A stretch of 64,000 nucleotides of DNA from Pseudoalteromonas espejiana DSM 9414 (GTDB lineage Bacteria; Pseudomonadota; Gammaproteobacteria; Enterobacterales; Alteromonadaceae). The translations under genes and the position numbers were made by a program. The notes below the pieces were generated by a model that made no database searches, had not been told where the DNA came from, and saw only the letters and a list, made by a program, of their open reading frames with translations. Positions 33,805 to 44,016 of the stretch are shown here, piece after piece. Position 1 is the stretch's first letter. Each line of letters starts with the position of its first letter. The stretch is from positions 1,685,001-1,749,000 of the forward strand of contig NZ_CP011028.1 in assembly GCF_002221525.1 (NCBI RefSeq). The letters run 5' to 3'.

Positions 33805-34830
33805 ATGAAAAAACTTTTACTCGCACTTTCTCTAGCTTCAACCTTTACTCATCTATCAGTTTCAGCAGATGACTTTGTACCAGCACAGGTGATAAATAAA
33901 AATTACGACCAGCTCACTAATACGTCACCGCGTGCATCAAGGTTAGAAGGCATTAATTTAAGCAGCTACGTGGTTGATGAAAACGGGCAGGTAAGTGATA
34001 TCGAAATTGTGGCCACGGCAGGGCAAAAAAAATATCAGCGAGAAGCTATCGATTACGTTTCTAAACTTAATTATAAAAGTGCACAACTTAATGGCGGCGC
34101 TGTTTCTTCAGCTAAAACTATTACGGTAAGCTCACAAAATGTACACGCTAGTTTTTCTAATGATCAGGCATCTCCAGGGTTTTTCAACGATTATGAGAAA
34201 GCCAGCCAGCTTATTGATGAGAAAAAGTTCGATGAAGCTAAAACGTATATTACTGAGCTTGAAAACGAGCATACTAAAAATACGGTTGAAATAGTTTTAC
34301 TCGCGTGGCTTAAAAGTCAGCACAGCTACTTTGTACAAGACTGGAAAAGCTTTGATGAGCATATTTATGAAGCGTTTTTATTTAGGGGTAACTTACCCGA
34401 TCAAATTAAAAAGCGAGTGATTAAAAATGCACTACAGTGGTTTATATCAAAGCAAGACTATGTGCGCGCTTATGATGCGATTGAGGCATTGGGCGATATA
34501 GAATCTATAACCTTTTCAGAGCAAAATAAAGCACAGTTATTAGCGCAAGTGAACGATATATATAAAAATTCGGGTGATATAAATCAGCAAATATTGCTTG
34601 AGTCTGAGCAGGCTGTTTTACCTTTATTATCTAAAAGTGAAGTTGAACTAAAAACTGACAAGCCTTTATCTAAAGTACAGCTTCGCTGTGAAAATAAAGT
34701 AGTGGATTACGATACAAGCGCTATTGATAAAATTGTAATTTCGAAAAACGATGTTCGCTGTGGACTGTTATTGAAAAGTGCTCAGGCTCAAACAGTTACA
34801 ATTAAACAAAGTGGTGAAAGTTTTTTATAA
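33805..34830 (+). CDS. Secreted TonB-domain protein
   Basis: A 341-aa exported protein. I chose ATG 33805 because it begins a clear signal peptide (MKKLLLALSLAS..., cleavage near VSADD) and has AGGA 11 bases upstream; ATG 33793 would put a charged extension before it. Residues about 30-110 follow the TonB C-terminal pattern (SSYVVDENGQVSDIEIV, then YQREAIDYVSKLNY), and the remainder is helical, TPR-like. Without an N-terminal TM it is not a classic TonB energy transducer and may be periplasmic. It is the first host gene after the prophage. Confidence 0.8.
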   Translation: MKKLLLALSLASTFTHLSVSADDFVPAQVINKNYDQLTNTSPRASRLEGINLSSYVVDENGQVSDIEIVATAGQKKYQREAIDYVSKLNYKSAQLNGGAVSSAKTITVSSQNVHASFSNDQASPGFFNDYEKASQLIDEKKFDEAKTYITELENEHTKNTVEIVLLAWLKSQHSYFVQDWKSFDEHIYEAFLFRGNLPDQIKKRVIKNALQWFISKQDYVRAYDAIEALGDIESITFSEQNKAQLLAQVNDIYKNSGDINQQILLESEQAVLPLLSKSEVELKTDKPLSKVQLRCENKVVDYDTSAIDKIVISKNDVRCGLLLKSAQAQTVTIKQSGESFL

Positions 34831-34860
34831 AAACTTACTAAGCATACTTACTAATTATAA

Positions 34861-34885
34861 CCCCGCAGACTAATGCGGGGTTTTT
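34861..34885 (+). terminator. Terminator after TonB-domain gene
   Basis: The 7-bp stem CCCCGCA/TGCGGGG is followed by TTTTT. Confidence 0.88.
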
Positions 34886-34932
34886 GTTTTTAAGGTATTT
34901 AAGTTATTTGAGGTATTTAAAGTATTTAAAGT

Positions 34933-36117
34933 TTATATATATTTAGAAATTAGGCTGTGTTTGTTATTTCGCTTCCAAGTAATGTAGCGCTTAGCAAGTA
35001 AGGTGGTAAGCCCAATCACTACAGCTATAAATGTAAGTGTTGCAATATAGCTCATTCCATAACCTGTTGGTAAGCCCACAAGGGTTTCGCCGTAGGTCAT
35101 ATCGCTAAAGTTAAGCCCTAAAACAGGAATTAATAGCCAGGCTATTGCATGCAGTAAATACAAATGTACAAGGTATGAAAACATACTGGTTTTACCAAGT
35201 ACTTGTAAAAAGCCACGAGAAAAGTCTACTTTAAAGTGGCTCAAAAGCTTAAGTGCTATAAGCCCCAAACCTACTGTTAACAGCATAAACTGTAAGGAAA
35301 GAGGGTATTTTGTTGGGTTTAAAAACGACATAACTGTATCAGCAGTATTACTATGAACTGTAAATATTGAAGTATCACCGTATAAATTAAAACCGCGTAG
35401 CACTGCATATAAAGCTAAGCAACTTATACCCAGTAAAGCTGCATGGTTTATTGCTTTTGTACTGTATTCTTTCGCTTTGTAGTAAACACCGGCGCAATAA
35501 GCCAGTGCCATTAAGCCTACAATAGGCGTTACTGGGTAGGTTGTTCTCATTTTTAAACCGAAAGGCAGTTCGAGTACATTTTTTTGATGAGCGATAGACC
35601 AAAGCGTATTTGCTAGAGTATTAGGCTCAAAACTTACACCATCAAACATATTGTGGCCAAAGACTAATAGTAGGCCCACTATAAATACAGCATGTAAGCC
35701 AATTAAACGAAGCAGCCCCAGCATTACAAAGCCCCAACCTATAGCCCAAATAACTTGTGCGTATAACATAGGAAATAACGGGTTAAAGCTCCACGACCAT
35801 GAAACGATGGTAAATTCAAACAAAATAAGTACTAAACCGCGGACAATCAAGTTGTGTGAAAATGCTCTGCTAGAGGTGTATTTATGCTCGGTTATAGCCG
35901 CAGACAGCCCCGCTAAAAATACAAAAAGAGGCGCACAAAAGTGCGAAACAAAACGGGTGAAAAAGGTTAGGGGATCAGTCCCCGGAATAGTCATCGGATC
36001 GGTTACTGAATAATTTAGGCAGTAATACATGCCATGGTCTATAACCATAAATATTATAATAATACCTCTAAGTAAATCAATGTGATGCAGTCGAGGCGTT
36101 GCGGGTAAGGTCGACAT
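34933..36117 (-). CDS. DUF1624/heparan-glucosaminide acetyltransferase-like membrane protein
   Basis: A 394-aa integral membrane protein with about ten hydrophobic segments. The N-terminal motif HHIDLLRGIIIIFMVIDHG matches the DUF1624 family, related to HGSNAT, where the His in the DH pair is important for acyl transfer across the membrane. The start is taken as ATG 36117, four codons inside the longest frame, whose first codon is TTG. The C-terminus is basic. Substrate unknown; it may modify a cell-envelope sugar. Not in an operon with its neighbours. Confidence 0.82.
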   Translation of the reverse strand: MSTLPATPRLHHIDLLRGIIIIFMVIDHGMYYCLNYSVTDPMTIPGTDPLTFFTRFVSHFCAPLFVFLAGLSAAITEHKYTSSRAFSHNLIVRGLVLILFEFTIVSWSWSFNPLFPMLYAQVIWAIGWGFVMLGLLRLIGLHAVFIVGLLLVFGHNMFDGVSFEPNTLANTLWSIAHQKNVLELPFGLKMRTTYPVTPIVGLMALAYCAGVYYKAKEYSTKAINHAALLGISCLALYAVLRGFNLYGDTSIFTVHSNTADTVMSFLNPTKYPLSLQFMLLTVGLGLIALKLLSHFKVDFSRGFLQVLGKTSMFSYLVHLYLLHAIAWLLIPVLGLNFSDMTYGETLVGLPTGYGMSYIATLTFIAVVIGLTTLLAKRYITWKRNNKHSLISKYI

Positions 36118-36257
36118 TATTAAGCTCAAAACGCGTGATGAAATTTGCCGGTATTATATGTTATATGATAACGCCATGCGAGTTTGAGGGGGTTAGTTTA
36201 TGTGTATGTAATCTAACTCTTTAAAGTTGGTAAAAAGTTTAGTATCCAGATTTGTGG

Positions 36258-36674
36258 CTATTTAAACTTTTTAACGTACCTGAGTGTTATAAAATTAATA
36301 ACAGCGAGCAATATCGCTATTTCATAACGGCTATACGCTACAGCAATGCCAATTAAACCCATATTCCAAATACTTGCTGCGGTTGCAGTGCCTGATGTTG
36401 ATTTATTATTTTTTAAAATTGCACCACCGCCTATAAAACCAATACCAGTAATTATGCCTTGCAGCATTTTAGATTGCGCCTCAGCACCATCTAGCACTGA
36501 CATCGCTATTAGCGCATAACCACACGATGCTACGGCAACTAATGGAAAAGTTCTTAATCCTGCACCATCGTGGCTGCGTTCTCTATCGTAAGCCATAGGA
36601 AGAGCAAGCAAGTAGGCTATGCCAAGGTGAATTAAATTATCGATGATTTCGTTCCACTGTAAATCAATTTCCAT
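36258..36674 (-). CDS. MgtC/SapB family membrane protein
   Basis: A 138-aa membrane protein with four hydrophobic segments. The family signatures are present: ALPMAYDRERSHDGAGLRTF near the N-terminus, GIGFIGGGAILK in the middle, and TAASIWNMGLIGIAVA. MgtC relatives are linked to magnesium limitation and envelope stress, and some lack the C-terminal soluble domain, as here. It is preceded by a 347-base gap and points away from the BCCT gene. Confidence 0.88.
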   Translation of the reverse strand: MEIDLQWNEIIDNLIHLGIAYLLALPMAYDRERSHDGAGLRTFPLVAVASCGYALIAMSVLDGAEAQSKMLQGIITGIGFIGGGAILKNNKSTSGTATAASIWNMGLIGIAVAYSRYEIAILLAVINFITLRYVKKFK

Positions 36675-37021
36675 TGTTATTCCTATTGATAAAGTTTGTA
36701 AATTAATAGCAATAGATAAGCCAACTATAAACTAATTATAAAACAGTAACTTATTTGTTTGGTGTGTAGCAAAAGTTAAAAATACTAGAAACATTTACAC
36801 AATCAGTTACGCTTTTACTCAATAACAAATATTAATAGTAATATGCAGAAATAACTGAGTAGGAGTGAGTTTGCAGGGCGTTGTAATAACGGGTGTTACG
36901 TTATTTATGACGATATTTTCACTTCAAAAACCCTTAATTAGCTCACTCAATAAAGCAAGCTGGTATAAGAAGATTTGAACTGTGTATTAAAGCGCCGTAT
37001 TCTTTTAAACATAAATAACAT
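36675..37021. promoter_or_regulatory. Divergent intergenic region, MgtC-family gene and BCCT transporter
   Basis: 347 AT-rich bases without a gene. The only distinct element is an inverted repeat TAAC-GGGT-GTTA (36887-36898) flanked by TAA (36884) and TTA (36901), possibly an operator. No clear -35/-10 pair stands out. Confidence 0.3.
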
Positions 37022-38542
37022 ATGCGCGAGAACCACTTGCACTTAACAACTTCCAAGCTTGAACAAACAGCCTTATTACTTTGCATTAGCCTATCGGTTA
37101 TCGCTTTTTTATTTCCTGAATTACTAACAGCAAACTTACAGCCAGTTATTAATGATTTATTAGGCTTGTTAGGAGCACCATTTTTTATTTTGGTAAATCT
37201 TTTATTATTTGCGGTAATTGCCATTGCGATTAGCCCAATTGGGCAACGTAAAATGGGTGGAGAACATGCCCAAATTGAATTTAGCCTGTTTGGCTGGCTT
37301 TCTATGCTTTTTGCTGCGGGTATGGGGTCTGGGTTAATTTTTTGGGGCGTAGCTGAGCCTGCACTTCATTCAGTTAATTCTGTACTAAAACAAAGTTTAT
37401 ATGCAAACACTCAAACGAGTGGCTTGGCGCTTACACTTGTAAATTGGGGAGCACATGCTTGGGCGCTGTACGCGGTGTTTGGTTTAGTGTTAGGAGGGCT
37501 TAGTACTAAAAGTGGTAAAGCCGGCGATATAACCGCGCCCGTTATTAATTCAACCAAAGGGGTTATTAATAGAGGTTGGCAATTAAAGTTGAGCTTTAGT
37601 ATTAAACTTATAGCCATATTTGCAATATTTTTTGGTGTTGTAGGGACTATTGCAAACTCCACGTTATTGCTTCGTAAAGGGTTGGAGCTAAAGCTTGGCG
37701 TTGAGTCGGTATTGCTTTCGGGTTTTATTATAATTAGTTTAATCGTGATTTTATATACGGTTTCGGCAAAGCTTGGCCTTAAAAAGGGTGTGCAAGCGCT
37801 GAGCAAGTTTAATGTGTTTTTAGCTTTTGGGCTGATTATATGGTTATTGTTTTATGTACCAGCAAAACCAATTATTGATATAGCAATAGGGGGAACTTGG
37901 GATTACATTCAACTTATTACTACTGGTACTTGGCAATTAGAAAGCGTACTTAAAAACCCTGAGTGGGCAAATGGTTGGACCTATAATTATTATTTTTGGT
38001 GGTTAGCTTGGGGGCCATTTGTGGGTGTGTTTTTAGCTAAAATAAGCCAAGGTAGGCCTGTATGGCAATACATTATAGGCGTAGTCTTTGTGCCTACTTT
38101 TGTAACCATAATATGGTTTAGTGTTTTTTCGGGGTCGGCTATAGCGTGGGACCAAACGCATAATGTAGGTATTTTAGCGGCCATTAAAGCCGATTATACC
38201 CAAGGGGTATTTGTATTTTTTGAGCAGTTAGGCTGGCAAGGAAGTATTTTAATTTGGTCAAGCTTGCTGCTTTTGCTGATTTTTGTAGCAACATCGGCAG
38301 ACTCAGCAATCCTTGTAATAAAGGAATTAAGTTCGTCAAATAAAAACATGCATACTAATGACACCGTAAGTTTATATGGTTGGTCTTTTGCTTTAGGTTT
38401 ATGCGCCTTTGTATTACTTGTTCAAAATAACGAGCCACTCAATAGAAGCGTTGCCATTATTGGTGCGCTTCCGTTTTTGGTTATTTTTATTTTACAGCTG
38501 GTGGGTTTTATTAAAGAGTTTATAAGTGAATTTAAGCACTAG
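37022..38542 (+). CDS. BCCT-family transporter
   Basis: A 506-aa inner-membrane transporter with about twelve hydrophobic segments, most likely for a quaternary ammonium or betaine-type compatible solute. The family signature is present: AAGMGSGLIFWGVAEPALH near residue 105, and the aromatic binding-box region NYYFWWLAWGPFVGVF around 320. The C-terminus is short, without the long osmosensing tail of BetP, so it may be coupled to sodium or protons rather than strongly osmoregulated. Substrate is not decidable from sequence. No good ribosome site is visible before the ATG. Confidence 0.9.
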   Translation: MRENHLHLTTSKLEQTALLLCISLSVIAFLFPELLTANLQPVINDLLGLLGAPFFILVNLLLFAVIAIAISPIGQRKMGGEHAQIEFSLFGWLSMLFAAGMGSGLIFWGVAEPALHSVNSVLKQSLYANTQTSGLALTLVNWGAHAWALYAVFGLVLGGLSTKSGKAGDITAPVINSTKGVINRGWQLKLSFSIKLIAIFAIFFGVVGTIANSTLLLRKGLELKLGVESVLLSGFIIISLIVILYTVSAKLGLKKGVQALSKFNVFLAFGLIIWLLFYVPAKPIIDIAIGGTWDYIQLITTGTWQLESVLKNPEWANGWTYNYYFWWLAWGPFVGVFLAKISQGRPVWQYIIGVVFVPTFVTIIWFSVFSGSAIAWDQTHNVGILAAIKADYTQGVFVFFEQLGWQGSILIWSSLLLLLIFVATSADSAILVIKELSSSNKNMHTNDTVSLYGWSFALGLCAFVLLVQNNEPLNRSVAIIGALPFLVIFILQLVGFIKEFISEFKH

Positions 38543-38614
38543 AGCTTACATATTTTTACAATACTATTTATAAAGCTGTATATAATTTAGGTAATATTTT
38601 GATCAGGATGAATC

Positions 38615-38995
38615 ATGAGAACACTAGCTATATTTTTATGTGTTATTTATCTAAGTGGCTGCACCGTCGCTGGAGCTATAATTGACGGGCAAGCACAGTT
38701 AAATGCACGTGATAATAAATATAGTAATAGTCCTGCTCGTTCAGAGCCCTATAAAAATCCACTCGAACCTGTTCCTACAAACAAAAATGGGTTCAGTTTT
38801 ACCGATATTGGATTGCAAATAGATTCATTACTGATCAATTTAGTCAAAGGTAAGGGCAATAACAATACGGTACAGGTATGTAGGCAAGTGAGTAAGGTAT
38901 TGAAAGAGTGTGTAGAAGTAGATAAATCAAATCTACACACTAATGAGTCTACGCAGTCAAAAACTGACTATGAAATAATAAGTGTTGATCAATAA
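38615..38995 (+). CDS. Predicted lipoprotein
   Basis: A 126-aa protein with a lipoprotein signal (MRTLAIFLCVIYLSGC, lipobox LSGC at residues 13-16). The mature part is polar with a Pro/Asn-rich linker and no recognisable domain. AGGA lies just upstream of ATG 38615. Its last 47 bases overlap the end of the convergent fghA gene, so the transcripts are antisense to each other at their ends. Confidence 0.75.
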   Translation: MRTLAIFLCVIYLSGCTVAGAIIDGQAQLNARDNKYSNSPARSEPYKNPLEPVPTNKNGFSFTDIGLQIDSLLINLVKGKGNNNTVQVCRQVSKVLKECVEVDKSNLHTNESTQSKTDYEIISVDQ

Positions 38996-39791
38996 AAGTA
39001 CTTATAAAAAAGTAGCTATGGTCGTAACCTGCTTGCATTTCAAGAGTGAGCGGATAGCCTTTGTTATTAGCAACTGCCACTAAATTTTGTGGTTTAAGTT
39101 GCTCTTCTAAAAAGCCATCAGCATCGCCTTGCGTGGCAAGCATTGGAATAAACTCATCTTGCTTCGCTTTTTTCATCAATTCGCAGGTATCGTATTGCGC
39201 CCAAAGGGTTTTATCTTTACCTAAATACCCTGTAAACGCTTTAACGCCCCATGGGCAATCAATTGGGTTTACAATAGGGCTAAATGCAGAGGCACTGACA
39301 TACGCTTGTGGGTTTTTAAGCGCGATCATTAATGCGCCGTGTCCGCCCATAGAGTGACCACTAATTGCTTTAGTACTTGTTACCGGAAAGTGCTGCTCTA
39401 TAAGTACTGGGAGCTCGTCAACCACGTAGTCGTACATATTAAAATGTGTATTAAAAGGTGCTTGCGTTGCATTTACATAAAAGCCAGCACCTTGACCAAA
39501 GTCGTAATTATCATCATTGGGTACGTTATCGCCACGCGGGCTTGTATCGGGTGCAACTATTGCAATTCCTAGCTCGGCAGCTTTTTTAAACGCGCCCGCT
39601 TTTTGCATAAAGTTTTCGTCTGTACAGGTTAAACCCGATAGCCAATAAAGCACAGGGACTTTGTTTGTTTCGCTTGCACCTGGTGGTAAAAATACCGCAA
39701 AGCGCATAGTGCAATGTGTACTTGTTGCTGGGTGAGTATATTGCTTATGCCAACCACCAGCTACTTTTGTACTTGAGATATTCTCTAACAT
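38949..39791 (-). CDS. fghA: S-formylglutathione hydrolase
   Basis: A 280-aa esterase that hydrolyses S-formylglutathione to formate and glutathione, the second step of glutathione-dependent formaldehyde removal. It shows the YWLSGLTCTDENF and PDTSPRGDNVPND blocks of the family, the nucleophile in GHSMGGHG, and the catalytic His in AGYDHSYFF. ATG 39791 has AAGGA directly upstream; the longer frame starts seven codons earlier. It follows frmA on the same strand with a hairpin between them. Confidence 0.95.
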   Translation of the reverse strand: MLENISSTKVAGGWHKQYTHPATSTHCTMRFAVFLPPGASETNKVPVLYWLSGLTCTDENFMQKAGAFKKAAELGIAIVAPDTSPRGDNVPNDDNYDFGQGAGFYVNATQAPFNTHFNMYDYVVDELPVLIEQHFPVTSTKAISGHSMGGHGALMIALKNPQAYVSASAFSPIVNPIDCPWGVKAFTGYLGKDKTLWAQYDTCELMKKAKQDEFIPMLATQGDADGFLEEQLKPQNLVAVANNKGYPLTLEMQAGYDHSYFFISTFIDQHLLFHSQFLTA

Positions 39792-39801
39792 AATAATCCT
39801 T

Positions 39802-39834
39802 AAAAGCCGCAAACCTTTAGGTTTTACGGCTTTT
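39802..39834 (-). terminator. Hairpin between frmA and fghA
   Basis: AAAAGCCG with AAACC pairs with GGTTT and CGGCTTTT around a four-base loop. On the minus strand it is followed by TTTT and then at once by the AAGGA ribosome site of fghA. It looks like an attenuating terminator that lowers fghA relative to frmA. Confidence 0.6.
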
Positions 39835-39859
39835 TATTAAGTCGTTTACTAAGTGCTTA

Positions 39860-41044
<1,185 letters not shown>

Positions 41045-41061
41045 CTATTGTATTTGTTTCT

Positions 41062-41080
41062 CAGATAATGATAATCTCTG
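41062..41080. promoter_or_regulatory. Possible operator between frmA and LysR gene
   Basis: CAGATAATGATAATCTCTG has CAGA/TCTG outer arms and an AGAT...ATCT inner symmetry, in the 131-base divergent gap. LysR regulators usually bind such sites between themselves and their target. Binding is inferred. Confidence 0.35.
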
Positions 41081-41112
41081 ATTTATTAAAACACTTTTAC
41101 AGTATGGTAATA

Positions 41113-41982
41113 ATGGCGCGCTGGGACGGGATTGACGAATTTATAGCGGTAGGCGAAGAGGGTAGTTTTACCGCAGCTGCTAACTTACTGGGTTTATCGG
41201 TTGCGCATATTAGCCGCCATGTAACCGCGCTTGAGCAGCGCTTGAACACTCAGTTACTTACTCGTACTACACGCAAAGTTGTACTTACTAAAGAAGGCGA
41301 CGCCTTCTTACATCAAATAAAACAACTGCAACACGCCATGGACGATGCAACACAAAGCTTAGCTACGCAGCAAACAACGCCAAAAGGTAAAATAAAACTT
41401 ACTGCGCCGGTTATGTACGGCGAAAGCTTTATAATGCCAATAGTGCATAACTTTATGCACGACCACCCCGATGTTGAAGTTATTGCAACACTTTCTAACG
41501 AGCAAGAAAACCTACTCGAAGGCGGTTACGATTTAGCAATACGTCTTGGGCACCTAAAAGATTCAAGCCATAAAGCGCGACGTTTAAGCTCAAGGCGGTT
41601 TATTATGTGTGCATCTCCAGAATATTTATCTCGTTTAGGGCAGCCTCATACGCTGGGCGAACTTAGCCAACATCAGTGTTTAATTGGTAATAGTAGTTAT
41701 TGGCGAGTAAACGAAAATGGGCGTGACAAACACATAAAAATAGCAGGGCGGTTGCGCTGTAATAGTGGTTGGGCATTAGTTGACGGAGCTAAAAAAGGCT
41801 TGGGTATAGTGCAGCTTCCTAACTACTACATAGAAAACGAATTACGGACGGGGGATCTTATACCTATTTTAACGTCGTATCAGAGCGATCAAGAAGGGGT
41901 TTGGGGGGTATATCCGCCTCGCCAGTTTGTGGCAACCAATGTACGTGTGCTGCTAGATTACTTAGTTACGGGGTTAAAATAA
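41113..41982 (+). CDS. LysR-family regulator divergent from frmA
   Basis: A 289-aa transcription regulator. The N-terminal winged helix-turn-helix (IDEFIAVGEEGSFTAAANLL, then VAHISRHVTALEQRL) is unmistakable, followed by a periplasmic-binding-like effector domain. I start at ATG 41113 (MARWDGID), the usual LysR length; ATG 41104 is an alternative. Divergent placement next to frmA-fghA suggests it controls formaldehyde detoxification, a common arrangement in marine gammaproteobacteria, but the effector is unknown. Confidence 0.88.
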   Translation: MARWDGIDEFIAVGEEGSFTAAANLLGLSVAHISRHVTALEQRLNTQLLTRTTRKVVLTKEGDAFLHQIKQLQHAMDDATQSLATQQTTPKGKIKLTAPVMYGESFIMPIVHNFMHDHPDVEVIATLSNEQENLLEGGYDLAIRLGHLKDSSHKARRLSSRRFIMCASPEYLSRLGQPHTLGELSQHQCLIGNSSYWRVNENGRDKHIKIAGRLRCNSGWALVDGAKKGLGIVQLPNYYIENELRTGDLIPILTSYQSDQEGVWGVYPPRQFVATNVRVLLDYLVTGLK

Positions 41983-42107
41983 AGTAAGTTCAAATTATAG
42001 CCAAGTATAAGATTTATAAATTATTTCTTACATTTATGGTCATATTCAATTCATCTTAGTTCGTGCTACTATAGCAGCACACTTTTAGCATAAATGTTTT
42101 AAATAAT

Positions 42108-43325
42108 ATGTTTCAACCGGTTAGCTTATTTATAGGGCTCAGATATAGCCGCTCCTCAAAAGGGAATGCGTTTATATCGTTTATTTCGTTTTTTTCTATT
42201 GCCGGAATTGCCATAGGCTTAATGGCCTTATTTACTGTAAGTAGCGTAATGAATGGCTTTGAAAATAGCCTAAAAACAAATATGTTAGGGCTTATTCCGC
42301 ACGTAGAAGTGCAAGCAGATAAACACACCAGTGCACAAATGAGTGCGCTAAAAGCTGACTTAGAACGCTCTGAATATGTTGATCACGTAAGCCTTTACCG
42401 CCACGGCGAAGCCATTTTACAAACTAATAAAGACCTTCATGGTGTATTGCTTCAAGGCTTATACGATAATAACGACTCCCTTTACAAAATTACCGATAAA
42501 GTAGTGCAAGGTAATTGGCAAAACGTATTAAGTGAAAATTACAATATTGCTATTAGCCGCTACTTAAGCCGTAAGTTAGGAGTAGGTATGGGGGAAAAGC
42601 TACGTGTTATTATGCCCAACGCTTCTACCTATACTCCACTTGGGCGTGTGCCTAGCCAACGTTTATTTAAAATAGCAGCAATATACGAAACCGGCTCCGA
42701 GATAGATATGGGCCTGGCGTTTACCAGTGGTGCCTCATTACAGCGGGTTTTAAAACTTAGTAAAAATACGGCGCCTAACTTAAGCATCTCTTTATATGAA
42801 CCTTTTGAACTTGCACAATTTAAACAAGACAGCCAATTTATTCTAAATAACTTTGCCGTCACTGATTGGCGTAGCAGCCAAGGTACTTTATTTGCTGCAG
42901 TGGCAATGGAAAAACGAATTATGTCTATGTTGCTTGGGCTTATTGTACTGGTGGCTGTGTTTAATATTGTTTCTGCGCTCACTATGATGGTAAGTGAAAA
43001 GCAAGGCGAAGTTGCGATATTACAAACACTCGGCTTAACACCTTCACAAGTACAAAAAGTATTTATGGTACAAGGACTTTATAACGGTGTAATTGGCACC
43101 GTTATAGGATCGTTCTTAGGTGTGGTATTTAGTTTATATATTAATGAGTTACTTGCTGCTGTGGGGCTAAACCTACTGGCGGGAGTAGAGCTTCCGGTTA
43201 AATTTGATGTGTTAAGCCTTGTTGTTATTGCTATTGCTAGCATTGCCATGAGCTTTTTAGCCACTTTATATCCTGCGCGTAAAGCCGCAAAAGTAAAACC
43301 AGCAGAGGTATTACGTTATGAATGA
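42108..43325 (+). CDS. lolC: Lipoprotein-releasing ABC permease LolC
   Basis: A 405-aa inner-membrane protein of the LolCDE complex, which detaches outer-membrane lipoproteins from the inner membrane for LolA. It has an N-terminal TM after SLFIGLRYSRSS, a large periplasmic domain, and three C-terminal TMs with the FtsX-type EVAILQTLGLTPSQV motif. The order lolC-lolD-lolE with overlapping ends is as in E. coli. First gene of the operon. The final ATG overlap couples it to lolD. Confidence 0.95.
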   Translation: MFQPVSLFIGLRYSRSSKGNAFISFISFFSIAGIAIGLMALFTVSSVMNGFENSLKTNMLGLIPHVEVQADKHTSAQMSALKADLERSEYVDHVSLYRHGEAILQTNKDLHGVLLQGLYDNNDSLYKITDKVVQGNWQNVLSENYNIAISRYLSRKLGVGMGEKLRVIMPNASTYTPLGRVPSQRLFKIAAIYETGSEIDMGLAFTSGASLQRVLKLSKNTAPNLSISLYEPFELAQFKQDSQFILNNFAVTDWRSSQGTLFAAVAMEKRIMSMLLGLIVLVAVFNIVSALTMMVSEKQGEVAILQTLGLTPSQVQKVFMVQGLYNGVIGTVIGSFLGVVFSLYINELLAAVGLNLLAGVELPVKFDVLSLVVIAIASIAMSFLATLYPARKAAKVKPAEVLRYE

Positions 43326-44016
43326 TTTAGTTATTAGCTGTGAAAATTTGATTAAAATTTACCAAGATGGTCAAAACCAAGTTGAAGTACTCAAAGGCGT
43401 TGATTTAGCCCTTAACCAAGGCGAAATGCTGGCTATTGTAGGCAGCTCTGGCTCAGGTAAAAGTACTTTACTGCATATTTTAGGCACTCTTGATACTGCA
43501 ACCTCAGGTAGCGCAAAAATTAAAGGCCAAGAAGTAGCAAAGCTTTCACGCACTGAGCAAGCAGCATTTAGAAATCAAAACTTGGGTTTTATTTATCAGT
43601 TTCATCATTTATTAATGGAGTTTAGCGCAGCAGAAAACGTCGCAATGCCACTACTTATTAAAGGATTAAGTGCAAAGGCCGCAAAAGCACAAGCGCTTGA
43701 GATGCTAGATAAAGTAGGCCTTGCTCACAGAAGTGAGCATAAACCATCGGCACTTTCAGGTGGAGAGCGCCAACGTGTTGCTATAGCGCGTGCTTTGGTA
43801 ACCAAACCTGTATTAGTGCTTGCAGATGAGCCAACTGGTAATTTAGATAAACAAAATGCGATTAAAATTTACGATTTAATTAATGAGCTAAATAAAAGCT
43901 TAAATACCAGCTTCGTGGTGGTTACTCACGACTTAGAGCTTGCCGATAAACTCGGTAAAATAGCATATTTAGATGATGGTAAATTAGCCATTAAAGAGTC
44001 GCAGCATGTTGCTTAG
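43318..44016 (+). CDS. lolD: Lipoprotein-releasing ATPase LolD
   Basis: A 232-aa ABC ATPase that powers LolCE. Walker A is GSSGSGKST (about residue 43), the signature is LSGGERQRVAIARAL, Walker B is VLVLADEPTGNLD, and the switch His is in VVVTHD. It overlaps lolC by 8 bases and lolE by 11, indicating tight translational coupling. Length is normal for the family. No oddities. Confidence 0.97.
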   Translation: MNDLVISCENLIKIYQDGQNQVEVLKGVDLALNQGEMLAIVGSSGSGKSTLLHILGTLDTATSGSAKIKGQEVAKLSRTEQAAFRNQNLGFIYQFHHLLMEFSAAENVAMPLLIKGLSAKAAKAQALEMLDKVGLAHRSEHKPSALSGGERQRVAIARALVTKPVLVLADEPTGNLDKQNAIKIYDLINELNKSLNTSFVVVTHDLELADKLGKIAYLDDGKLAIKESQHVA

